Assembly (NCBI GenBank): GCA_902488815.1
Contig: CABTXP010000030.1
Location: forward strand, 1-14,529
DNA from: an uncultured Eubacteriales bacterium
Lineage (GTDB): Bacteria > Bacillota > Clostridia > Tissierellales > Peptoniphilaceae
Length of the DNA: 14,529 nt
Reading direction: 5' to 3'
Part shown: one piece after another, positions 6,374 to 12,826 of the stretch
Numbering within the stretch: the first letter of the stretch is position 1
Layout of the letters: each line of letters starts with the position of its first letter
Made by a program: the position numbers and the translations under genes
The notes under the pieces: model-generated
The model's input: only the letters and a program-made list of their open reading frames with translations
What the model was told of the DNA's origin: nothing
Databases searched by the model: none

Positions 6374-7391
6374 TTATTTATTTGCTGCATCTACAATTAA
6401 TTGTAGGTATCCGACAGTATCTACTAATGTAGCACCTGTTACAGCGTCAACAGGTTTTCCTGCTTCATTTTCATCAACTGTTGATTGAATTTCTTTAGCA
6501 GTTTTACCAATTACGAATTCTTCAATTGCATTGTAGTTTGATTTTAAATCAATTGTTGAGCCAGCCTTTTCAGCCATTAGAGCTGAGTAAGCTTCACTTG
6601 ATTCCAACTTAGAAGCAAGTTGTGCTTCGCTACTTGCATATCCTTGGCCAAATTCTTTGTCTGAATTTACTAAGCCGTTAGTGCCGAAGTATTGGAATTC
6701 GTCAATAGATGCTCCTGCAACTACATCTCCGTCCATAGCAACAACTGCATCGCCGAAGGCTTTATCTCCGTGTGGTGCGCCGTAAATTTGTTTTAACATA
6801 ACATTGTCAGGATTTGATGCCATAACTTTTGATACAAAAGCATCGCTCTTTGCAACGTCAACAATACCTTGAAGATAGTTTGCAGTATCTACCAAAGTAG
6901 CTCCTGTAACTCCGTCAACTGTACCGTCTTCAGCTTTGCTTGCAACTGCTTTTTCAACTTCGTCTATTGTCTTACCTTTTACAAAGTCAACAATAGCTTG
7001 GTAGTTTTTGTCAATTGAAACAGTAGAGCCTGCATATTCATTCATCATTTTTGAATAAGCTTCGGCATTTTCTAATTTTGTGCCTAAAACCATGCCTTCA
7101 GCAGCGCCTTCGCCAAATCCCGCATCTGAATTAGGTACTGCTACAAATCCGCCGTCAGCAGGGAAGTATTGAAACTCGTCAATAAGTGCATCGACAATTT
7201 TGTCTCCGTTTACAAGAACTGCAAAACGTGCTACGGCTTTATCGCCGTTTGGATTGCCATATCCTCTGTGCAATGCCATTTCTATGGTTTCAGCTCCTGC
7301 ATCTGCAGCAGGTGTATCTTTTTTTGCCGCAAGCTACAACAGTAAAGGCTAATGCCAATACTAAAATAATTGATAATAATTTTTTGTTCAT
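6374..7391 (-). CDS. Lipoprotein with two tandem FMN-binding-like (flavinylation) domains; frameshifted
   Basis: The gene starts at ATG 7391 with GGAGG 4 nt upstream. It encodes a lipoprotein signal peptide ending V-V-A-C (Cys21), then C-G-K-K. The frame then breaks at seven A's (7319-7325, read on the minus strand) and stops at 7290 after 33 aa. With six A's it would continue as K-K-D-T-P-A-A-D into the 301-residue frame ending at 6374, giving 338 aa. That body holds two copies of a domain of about 145 aa (7279-6848 and 6799-6374), sharing I-D-E-F-Q-Y-F and ending V-D-G-V-T-G-A-T-L-V-D and V-D-A-V-T-G-A-T-L-V-D. D-x-x-T-G-A-T is the motif at which ApbE/FmnB attaches FMN to threonine (Thr165 and Thr321 of the repaired protein). 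By analogy with two-domain PplA it may be an outer-face electron carrier. The intact body suggests a recent indel, slippage or sequencing error rather than an old pseudogene. Confidence 0.78.
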
Positions 7392-7443
7392 ATTTCCTCC
7401 TGTGTTATAAATTTTGCCACTCTTTAAAAAAAGGCACCTTTTT

Positions 7444-7471
7444 AGTATATATACTTATAATAAAATGTCAA
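7444..7471 (-). promoter_or_regulatory. Sigma-A-type promoter of the tandem-domain lipoprotein gene
   Basis: On the minus strand a perfect -35 TTGACA (7466-7471), 16-bp spacer and -10 TATACT (7444-7449). The start of transcription would be near 7437, giving a leader of about 45 nt. It is the best-matching promoter in the window, suggesting strong expression. Confidence 0.75.
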
Positions 7472-7499
7472 GAATAAGGTGCTGTTGCCAAATAAGCAT

Positions 7500-7524
7500 A
7501 AAAAAAAACAGGTGCAAGCACCTG
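7500..7524 (-). terminator. Rho-independent terminator of the mnmA-rplY unit
   Basis: On the minus strand CAGGTG CTTG CACCTG (7524-7509) is followed by a run of T's (7508-7500). It lies 14 nt beyond the rplY stop codon. Confidence 0.87.
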
Positions 7525-7537
7525 CTTAATAATTAAA

Positions 7538-8185
7538 TTACTCTTCTTCTTCTTTAGCTTCAGTTTCATCAACTGTCGGAACTTCAGCAGATGTTTCAGT
7601 ATCTCCTGCAAGTTCTTCATCAATTTCTTCTTCACTCTTCGGTTCTGATAGAGTTGCAACAGCTGTATCCATTTCAGTTAAGATTTCAATCTTGTCATTC
7701 TTTGCAATGTCAAGGTCAGCAACTGTATATGTGTCACCGATTTGCATTTCCACAACATTTACTATTGCGTCTGAAGGTAGGTCTCCCGGCAATACTTCAA
7801 TTTCAACTTCGTCCAAATGTTGGAATAGAATTGAAGGTTGCACTCTGATTTCATCTCTTCCTTCAAGCACAACAGGAATAGAAACTCTGATCTTTTCAGT
7901 CATGTTAACTTCAAACATGTCAAAGTGAAGAACTTTGTTCTTGAAAGGATGGTTTTGAATTTCTTTAAATAAAACTTTGAAGCTATCGCCGTCTAAATCT
8001 ACATCAATAATATTAGATGTACCTGCTTCTTCAATAATCTTTACAAGTTCTTTTTCAACAACTGTAACATTTCTAGGTTCTTTGTTGTTTCCGTAAACAA
8101 CTCCGGGAACCATTGAGTCTCTTCTCATCTTGTCAACTTTGTTTTTACCTTTACCGTCTCTTAAATTTAGTTTTAATTTTTCCAT
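7538..8185 (-). CDS. rplY: 50S ribosomal protein L25/general stress protein Ctc
   Basis: 215 aa. It is the long Ctc/TL5 form: an L25 domain that binds 5S rRNA (about 1-92) followed by a beta-rich C-terminal domain (about 95-185) and a highly acidic tail of Glu/Asp repeats. Recognisable segments are M-V-P-G-V-V-Y-G near 26-33, H-F-D-M-F-E-V in the middle and V-L-P-G-D-L-P in the C-terminal domain. The frame stays open 27 codons further upstream but overlaps mnmA there; ATG 8185 has GGAGG 4 nt upstream and starts 10 nt after the mnmA stop, so I chose it. The ribosome site sits directly on the mnmA stop region, which implies translational coupling. Its terminator follows directly. Confidence 0.93.
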   Translation of the reverse strand: MEKLKLNLRDGKGKNKVDKMRRDSMVPGVVYGNNKEPRNVTVVEKELVKIIEEAGTSNIIDVDLDGDSFKVLFKEIQNHPFKNKVLHFDMFEVNMTEKIRVSIPVVLEGRDEIRVQPSILFQHLDEVEIEVLPGDLPSDAIVNVVEMQIGDTYTVADLDIAKNDKIEILTEMDTAVATLSEPKSEEEIDEELAGDTETSAEVPTVDETEAKEEEE

Positions 8186-8195
8186 ACTTCCTCCA

Positions 8196-9263
8196 TCATT
8201 TAAATATACCTGAACCAAGACAAACATCGCCACTATAGAAGACACATACTTGTCCCGGCGTAACACCTTTTAAAGGTTTTTCAAACTTTACAATAGTTTT
8301 GCCATTTACATTTTCCAAAACAGCACTGACATCCTTTTGACGATACCTGATTTTCACAGAAAGTTCAAGTGGAAAATTCGGCACATCGTTAATCCAAAAG
8401 AGATCTTCAAGCTCATGAGATGATTCGTAGAGCACCGGATTGTCTTCGCCCTGTGCCACATAGAGAATGTTTTTCTCCAAGTCTTTTCTCTGTACAAAGA
8501 AGGGTTCGCCCGTACCTCTGCCGCCTATACCCAAGCCGCGTCTTTGGCCTATGGTGTAGTGCATAAGACCCGAATGCTCACCTAAGTACTCGCCCTCAAC
8601 TGAATAAATAGGGCCGGGCTTTGTAAACAAAAACCTGTCTAAAAACTCATTGAAATCTCTTTCGCCTATAAAGCAAATGCCTGTGGAATCTTTTTTAAGT
8701 GCCGTAGACAGATCAAATTCTTGAGCGATCTTTCGCACCTCTTCTTTTTTAAGTTCTCCGACAGGGAACAGAGCCTTTTTAAAAGCCTCTTCCGGCACAC
8801 GGGAGAGAAAATAACTTTGGTCTTTATTTTCATCAAGACCTCTAAGCAAATAAGCTCTACCGTCTTTTCGCAAGACTCTTGCATAGTGACCCATTGCTAT
8901 ATAGTCGGCATCCATCTTCATTGCATGTTCCAAAAATGCTTTAAACTTAATCTCGGTGTTGCAAAGTACGTCCGGGTTAGGAGTGCGTCCTTTTTTATAT
9001 TCGTCTAAAAAATATGAGAACACTCTGTCTTTATATTCTTTTTCAAAATTAACAGTAAAATATGGAATGTCCAACTTGCCGCAGACTCTTACAACGTCTA
9101 AAAAATCTTCACGCGCCGTACAGTTCTCGTCTGTCTCATCCCAATTTTTCATAAAGACTCCAACTACATTGTAGCCTTGTTCTTTTAAAAGAATAGCAGC
9201 AACAGAGGAATCCACTCCACCGCTCATTCCAAGGACGACTTTTTTGCCATCCTCCCTTTGCAT
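8196..9263 (-). CDS. mnmA: tRNA-specific 2-thiouridylase MnmA
   Basis: 355 aa. With a persulfide donor it converts U34 of the Lys, Glu and Gln tRNAs to 2-thiouridine using ATP. The PP-loop G-M-S-G-G-V-D-S-S (12-20) binds ATP. The two catalytic cysteines are present: Cys101 in D-V-L-C-N-T-E-I-K-F and Cys197 in S-T-G-I-C-F-I-G-E-R. G-H-Y-A-R-V (125-130), K-D-Q-S-Y-F-L (147-153) and T-I-G-Q-R-R-G-L-G are also typical. The C-terminal beta-barrel ends with G-S-G-I-F. ATG 9263 has GGAGGTGG upstream; the frame remains open a further 14 codons but without a ribosome site. It is the first gene of a pair with rplY. No cysteine desulfurase gene lies next to it. Confidence 0.95.
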   Translation of the reverse strand: MQREDGKKVVLGMSGGVDSSVAAILLKEQGYNVVGVFMKNWDETDENCTAREDFLDVVRVCGKLDIPYFTVNFEKEYKDRVFSYFLDEYKKGRTPNPDVLCNTEIKFKAFLEHAMKMDADYIAMGHYARVLRKDGRAYLLRGLDENKDQSYFLSRVPEEAFKKALFPVGELKKEEVRKIAQEFDLSTALKKDSTGICFIGERDFNEFLDRFLFTKPGPIYSVEGEYLGEHSGLMHYTIGQRRGLGIGGRGTGEPFFVQRKDLEKNILYVAQGEDNPVLYESSHELEDLFWINDVPNFPLELSVKIRYRQKDVSAVLENVNGKTIVKFEKPLKGVTPGQVCVFYSGDVCLGSGIFK

Positions 9264-9293
9264 TTTACCACCTCCGATTTCAATCGATATAAT

Positions 9294-9299
9294 ATTATA
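9294..9299 (-). promoter_or_regulatory. Possible -10 element of mnmA-rplY
   Basis: The minus strand reads TATAAT about 30 nt before ATG 9263. No acceptable -35 is seen 16-18 bp upstream, and the surrounding sequence is AT-rich, so this is tentative. Confidence 0.33.
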
Positions 9300-9352
9300 T
9301 ATCACAGCCTTGAAAAAAGCTACTATTTAGCGTATTTACAATAATTTATTAT

Positions 9353-9381
9353 TTTATATTTACTATATTTAGTGGTATACT
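9353..9381 (+). promoter_or_regulatory. Promoter of the branched-chain aminotransferase gene
   Basis: -35 TTTATA (9353-9358), 17-bp spacer, -10 TATACT (9376-9381) preceded by TG one base away (TGGTATACT), an extended -10. No T-box or other leader RNA fits in the short leader. Confidence 0.6.
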
Positions 9382-9406
9382 ATTAGAAAACATTTTGGAG
9401 GAAGAG

Positions 9407-10330
9407 ATGGAACAAACATACGTATTTTATAACGGCGAGATTTTGCCGGAAGAAGATGTAACAATCAGTGTAAGAAGTAAAGCCTTTAACTACGGCTTAG
9501 GCGTGTTTGAAGGCATAAGAGCTTATTGGAATGATGAAGAACAACAACTCTATGGCTTCAAAATGATGGAGCACTACGAGAGATTTTTGGAATCATGTAA
9601 GTGTATGAATATTGATATGAAGTACACGGCGCAAGAACTTTCAGACTTCACAGTTGAGCTTCTTAAAAAACACAACTGGAAATGCAATACTTACATAAGA
9701 CCTATTGCTTACAAAGACGGCAGAAATGTAGGAGTATCTATTAGAGAACACGACCACGACTGTGTAGTAATTTATCTGCAAAAGATGGATAAGTATATGG
9801 AACAGAACGTGTTTAAAGTAGGCGTGGTAAGCTGGACGAGAATTGCGGACAACATGCTTCCGCCAAGGACAAAGGCTACTGCAGGTTATGTCAACTCGGC
9901 CCTTGCAAACCTTGAAGCGGTAAGAGCGGGATTTGACGAAGCGGTTATATTAAATCGTCACGGCAATGTATGCGAAGGTCCGGGAGAAAATATTTTTATT
10001 ATAAAAAACAACAAGTTAATCACTCCGCCGGTATCAGATGACATATTGGAAGGTGTTACAAGAAAAATAATTATGGAGCTTGGCGCTAACAAGTTGGGTA
10101 TGGAAGTTGTAGAAAGATCAATCGCAAGAACAGAACTTTACAACTCACAAGAAGTATTCTACTCAGGCACTGCAATGGAAGTTGCACCTGTTGTTGAAGT
10201 TGACCACAGACAAGTGGGAGACGGAAAGCCGGGCAAGGTTACAATGGAACTTAAGAGAATGTTCAATCTTCTTTCAAGAGGAAAGATGGAAGAGTATAAG
10301 GACTCACTTACTCCCGTATATGTGAAATAA
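9407..10330 (+). CDS. ilvE: Branched-chain-amino-acid aminotransferase (class IV)
   Basis: 307 aa. A PLP enzyme that interconverts Leu, Ile and Val with their 2-oxo acids using glutamate/2-oxoglutarate. Visible motifs: F-N-Y-G-L-G-V-F-E-G-I-R (27-38), R-P-I-A-Y near 98, P-P-R-T-K-A-T-A-G-Y with the PLP lysine Lys156, N-x-x-G-N-V-C-E-G-P-G-E-N-I-F with Glu190, and E-G-V-T-R. It looks like the bacterial group-I type rather than D-amino acid aminotransferase or ADC lyase. ATG 9407 has GGAGG 5 nt upstream; a TTG four codons earlier lies inside that ribosome site and is rejected. It is a single-gene unit with no other branched-chain biosynthesis genes beside it, so a role in catabolism or in balancing the amino acid pool is equally possible. 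Confidence 0.93.
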   Translation: MEQTYVFYNGEILPEEDVTISVRSKAFNYGLGVFEGIRAYWNDEEQQLYGFKMMEHYERFLESCKCMNIDMKYTAQELSDFTVELLKKHNWKCNTYIRPIAYKDGRNVGVSIREHDHDCVVIYLQKMDKYMEQNVFKVGVVSWTRIADNMLPPRTKATAGYVNSALANLEAVRAGFDEAVILNRHGNVCEGPGENIFIIKNNKLITPPVSDDILEGVTRKIIMELGANKLGMEVVERSIARTELYNSQEVFYSGTAMEVAPVVEVDHRQVGDGKPGKVTMELKRMFNLLSRGKMEEYKDSLTPVYVK

Positions 10331-10333
10331 TTT

Positions 10334-10360
10334 AAAGGAGGGCAATGCCTTCCTTTTTTT
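10334..10360 (+). terminator. Rho-independent terminator after ilvE
   Basis: AAAGGAGGGC (10334-10343), loop AAT, GCCTTCCTTT (10347-10356) with one G-T pair, then T's. Confidence 0.87.
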
Positions 10361-10363
10361 ATG

Positions 10364-10392
10364 TTGAAAATAATTTTTGTTTTTGTTACTCT
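10364..10392 (+). promoter_or_regulatory. Probable rnpB promoter
   Basis: -35 TTGAAA (10364-10369), 17-bp spacer, and a weak -10 TACTCT (10387-10392) preceded by TGT (extended -10). The predicted +1 near 10399 coincides with the 5' strand of P1. TATAAA at 10394-10399 is a stronger hexamer, but would start inside P1. Confidence 0.45.
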
Positions 10393-10398
10393 TTATAA

Positions 10399-10722
10399 AG
10401 AGTAAGTTGGTCAATTGCGGTAGTACCGAGGAAAGTCTGCGCTCCACAGAGCAAGGATGCCAGTTAACGGCTGGTGGGGGCGACCCTAAGGCCAGTGCAA
10501 CAGAGATATACCGCCAGAAATGGTAAGGGTGGAAAGGCGAGGTAAGAGCTCACCGGGTTAGTAGAGATACTAATGCCATGTAAACCCCATCCGGAGCAAG
10601 ACCGAATAGGAATAAGAGTTGCTGCTCGTAACTCCCGGTAGGTTGGTCGCTAAAGTCTATTGGCGACAATAGAATGAGATAGATAATTGACGAATACAAA
10701 ACGCAGCTTATAGACTTACTCT
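10399..10722 (+). ncRNA. rnpB: RNase P RNA, A type
   Basis: About 324 nt. It is the catalytic RNA that trims tRNA 5' ends. P1 pairs AGAGTAAGT (10399-10407) with ACTTACTCT (10714-10722). Conserved blocks are in order: GAGGAAAGTC near 10429, GGCCAGTGCAACAGAGATA near 10491, ACCGCC, GGTAAGGGTGGAAAGG, GAGCAAGACCGAATAGG, CCCGGTAGG, GAATGAGATAGATAATTG and ACAAAACGCAGCTTAT. The CAGTGCAACAGAGA...ACCGCC segment is typical of type A, not the Bacillus type B. The ends are placed from P1 pairing and are accurate to a few bases. Confidence 0.96.
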
Positions 10723-10764
10723 ACGGCAATGCCGTCAGATGTTTCTTCGGAAGCATCTTTTTTT
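10723..10764 (+). terminator. rnpB terminator preceded by a small hairpin
   Basis: AGATGTTTC (10737-10745), tetraloop TTCG, GAAGCATCT (10750-10758) with one G-T pair, and a T tract to 10764. A short hairpin ACGGC AAT GCCGT (10723-10735) sits between P1 and the terminator and may mark the 3' end processing region. Confidence 0.87.
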
Positions 10765-10816
10765 ATGCAATAAATTCTTTGGCAAATGGCTTGAATTGAA
10801 TGTGTATTTCAATTTT

Positions 10817-10833
10817 ATTTACCATGTTTGACT
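10817..10833 (+). promoter_or_regulatory. CtsR operator
   Basis: CtsR binds tandem heptamers, (A/G)GTCAAA-NAN-(A/G)GTCAAA, read here on the other strand as TTTGACY-NTN-TTTGACY. The site is ATTTACC (5 of 7) - ATG - TTTGACT (7 of 7). It covers the -35 and the start of the spacer of the ctsR promoter, as expected for autorepression. Confidence 0.7.
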
Positions 10834-10846
10834 TTAATGTTATAAT
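10818..10846 (+). promoter_or_regulatory. Promoter of the ctsR-mcsA-mcsB-clpC operon
   Basis: -35 TTTACC (10818-10823), 17-bp spacer, extended -10 TGT-TATAAT (10838-10846). The CtsR operator overlaps it. The leader to ATG 10887 is about 34 nt and carries GAGGTG. Confidence 0.7.
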
Positions 10847-10886
10847 TAATGTATCATAGTTATTAAATTAATTTAGAGGTGAAGAC

Positions 10887-11339
10887 ATGGCAAGACTTAC
10901 AAACTCAATAGCGGAATTTTTAATGGAAATGTTGGATGAAGAAGGCGGCATGCTTGAAATTCAAAGAAACAATATTGCCGAAAAGTTCTCCTGTGCTCCC
11001 TCTCAAATAAATTATGTGCTTACTACAAGATTTACACCTTACAAAGGTTACTATGTGGAAAGCAGAAGAGGCGGCGGAGGATTCATCCGTATAGTCAGAG
11101 TTGAAATTACAGATTCGGACAAACTTAAATATATTTTAGAAGACGAAATAGGCGACTCAATTACAAAGGACAAGGCAGACGCAATTATAAAAGAGTTGCT
11201 TGACAATGAAATCATAACCCAAAGAGAAGCGGAAATAATTAGAGTCGGAATTTCCGACAGGGCAATTTCCGCCGATCAAAATTTAAAAAATTCAATAAGA
11301 GCAAGTATTTTAAAAAATATTTTACTTGTAGTCTTATAA
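10887..11339 (+). CDS. ctsR: Transcriptional repressor CtsR (class III heat-shock genes)
   Basis: 150 aa, normal family length. A dimeric winged-helix repressor of clp genes that releases DNA on heat or protein stress. The helix-turn-helix region contains I-A-E-K-F-S-C-A-P-S-Q-I-N-Y-V-L (30-45), followed by T-R-F and the wing E-S-R-R-G-G-G-G-F-I-R-I (58-69). The glycine-rich wing is the heat sensor, and Arg61 corresponds to B. subtilis Arg62, a residue that McsB can phosphorylate. The C-terminal helical domain (about 78-150) binds McsB/ClpC partners in relatives. GAGGTG precedes ATG 10887. It is the first gene of the operon and 10 nt from mcsA. Its own operator lies on the promoter. Confidence 0.95.
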   Translation: MARLTNSIAEFLMEMLDEEGGMLEIQRNNIAEKFSCAPSQINYVLTTRFTPYKGYYVESRRGGGGFIRIVRVEITDSDKLKYILEDEIGDSITKDKADAIIKELLDNEIITQREAEIIRVGISDRAISADQNLKNSIRASILKNILLVVL

Positions 11340-11349
11340 GGAGGATATT

Positions 11350-11847
11350 ATGCTTTGCGACAGATGTAAAAAAAATCAAGCCAATATATATTATTCAAAG
11401 TTAGTTAACGGAAAAATGGAAGGAGTAAAGCTTTGCTATACGTGCGCAAAGGAAGTAATGGGCGCCGATTTTTCCATGTCGGAAGAAATTAAAAATCAAA
11501 TAGAGGACCTTTTAAATCCTGTAGAAGAACCTGTACACGACCCTAAAGATGTAAAGGCATGTCCAAATTGCCACACAACACTTGAGACAGTTATCAATAC
11601 AGGTAGATTCGGATGCCCAAAGTGTTATAAAACTTTTGAAAAAGAGCTCATTCCTTTTTTAAGTAAAGTTTCAGGCTTTTCAATGCACACAGGTCATGTA
11701 CCCAAGGACTATAAAGAAATCGTGGAAAGATATAGAACCGAATCGGATTTGGAAGAGAGACTTGCAATGGCAATTTCTCTTGAAGAGTACGAGGAAGCGG
11801 CAATATATAGAGACAAACTGAAGGAGTTAGGTGATGCGAATGACTGA
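11350..11847 (+). CDS. mcsA: McsA, zinc-finger activator of McsB with a UVR motif
   Basis: 165 aa. In relatives McsA binds McsB and stimulates its arginine kinase activity, and helps control CtsR and ClpC. Four CxxC pairs are visible: Cys3/Cys6, Cys29/Cys32, Cys71/Cys74 and Cys89/Cys92, which should hold zinc. The C-terminus (about 134-160) is a UvrB/UvrC-type motif, L-E-E-R-L-A-M-A-I-S-L-E-E-Y-E-E-A-A-x-x-R-D, that forms a helical hairpin. Every metal-binding cysteine is kept, so it looks functional, in contrast to the altered McsB next to it. GGAGG precedes ATG 11350. The 3' end overlaps the mcsB start by 14 nt, implying translational coupling. Confidence 0.93.
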   Translation: MLCDRCKKNQANIYYSKLVNGKMEGVKLCYTCAKEVMGADFSMSEEIKNQIEDLLNPVEEPVHDPKDVKACPNCHTTLETVINTGRFGCPKCYKTFEKELIPFLSKVSGFSMHTGHVPKDYKEIVERYRTESDLEERLAMAISLEEYEEAAIYRDKLKELGDAND

Positions 11848-12826
11848 TATAGTAATGTCAACTCATTGCAGATTGCATCGTAATTTGATCAAGTATCCCT
11901 TTGTCTCAGGTCTTAATCCTGAAACGGGAGTGGAAGTTACAAATGACATTTTAAACGCAATAGACAAACACTACTCTTATGAAAAAGTGGACTTAAGAGA
12001 CCTTTCTCTTTACGAAATTATAAAGCTGAAACAGAGTAAGCTTTACAGCAATGAACTTAAAAATAACGAGAGAATATCATCAGTTATTACAATTGACGAC
12101 AAAAGAGCGGTTTTGGTAAATGAATTTGACCAATTGGTAATCGCATCAAATAGAAAAGGAGAAAATATTGAAACATGCCTTGAAGATGTGATGGAAATTT
12201 CAAATAATTTGGAAAAAGATTTGGACTTTGCCTTTGACAAAAGATTCGGTTACTTGACAACCATGCCCATAATTTGCGGCACAGGCATTGTCTTTACGAT
12301 AAAGCTCCACTTGCCGGGAATTAGAATGCACGGCTACAGAAATATTTTAAATGAACTTAAGAGTTTCGGTTTTGCCTTAATTCCCAAGTGGGATGAAAAC
12401 AATAAAATGGTGGGAGATATTTTCTATCTCACCAACACCACGGCCATTGGCAATACTGAAGAGTTTTTGGCACAAAGACTTAAAAATATTCTCATGAGAG
12501 TTAAAGCTTATGAAGAACAATTTAGATATCAATACTATGTAGAAGACGAAACAACAGTTGTTGATAAGATTTACAGGTCTATAGGGATAGCTGAAAATGC
12601 TCGAATTATTTCAGAGTATGAGGCTCTTGATCACTTGTCCAATATTAAATTGGGCATAGACCTTAACTTAATAAAATCCAGATTCAGTACAAGTGTATTT
12701 GAGGACATGGAAAAAATTTCAGCATCTAATTTGCAAATGGAAAGAGGATGCGTTTTAGATAAGAAAACCAGGCAAAAATTGCGTGGAGACAAACTGAGAA
12801 AAATGGTAAAGGAGAGGATTGTATGA
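11834..12826 (+). CDS. mcsB: McsB-like protein arginine kinase homologue with a degenerate active site
   Basis: 330 aa; B. subtilis McsB has about 363. The fold is recognisable: D-I-V-M-S-T...R-L-H-R-N-L (5-18), G-Y-L-T-T (139-143), G-T-G (149-151), H-L-P (159-161), Y-R-S-I-G-I (247-252) and I-K-L-G-I-D-L (271-277). Key residues are changed. S-S-R becomes S-T-H (His11 for Arg29). N-E-E-D-H-x-R becomes N-E-F-D-Q-L-V (Phe98, Gln100, Val102 for Glu122, His124, Arg125). C-P-T-N-V-G-T-G-L-R becomes M-P-I-I-C-G-T-G-I-V (Met144 for Cys167, Val153 for Arg176). Only the first Glu of the acidic pair (Glu97) remains. It may be a pseudokinase acting as an adaptor. ATG 11834 is 7 nt from AAGGAG; GTG 11831 is an alternative. 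Its stop overlaps the clpC start by ATGA. Confidence 0.88.
   Translation: MRMTDIVMSTHCRLHRNLIKYPFVSGLNPETGVEVTNDILNAIDKHYSYEKVDLRDLSLYEIIKLKQSKLYSNELKNNERISSVITIDDKRAVLVNEFDQLVIASNRKGENIETCLEDVMEISNNLEKDLDFAFDKRFGYLTTMPIICGTGIVFTIKLHLPGIRMHGYRNILNELKSFGFALIPKWDENNKMVGDIFYLTNTTAIGNTEEFLAQRLKNILMRVKAYEEQFRYQYYVEDETTVVDKIYRSIGIAENARIISEYEALDHLSNIKLGIDLNLIKSRFSTSVFEDMEKISASNLQMERGCVLDKKTRQKLRGDKLRKMVKERIV

Noticed and set aside
7319..7325. Programmed ribosomal frameshift at the A7 run
   Set aside because: The needed shift is +1 (or -2) after G-G-C A-A-A A-A-A. The frame does not match a classic -1 slippery heptamer, and no stimulatory structure or rare-codon/stop arrangement is evident. Indel or slippage is more likely.
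7186..7410. Plus-strand open frame of 74 codons opposite the lipoprotein start
   Set aside because: It is antisense to the signal peptide and first FMN-binding-like domain, with no ribosome site or family-like sequence.
7426..7443. Palindrome AAAAAGG TG CCTTTTT near the lipoprotein transcription start
   Set aside because: It could be an operator or a tiny terminator, but the arms are mostly A/T with a loop of 2-4 nt in AT-rich DNA; not enough to call.
9264..9406. T-box or other amino-acid-sensing leader before ilvE
   Set aside because: The gap is only about 140 bases, is shared with the divergent mnmA promoter, and has none of the T-box conserved blocks; the leader is about 20 nt.
10387..10399. 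TATAAA at 10394-10399 as the rnpB -10
   Set aside because: It would start transcription inside the 5' strand of P1, breaking the paired RNA ends. The weaker extended -10 just upstream fits the RNA better.
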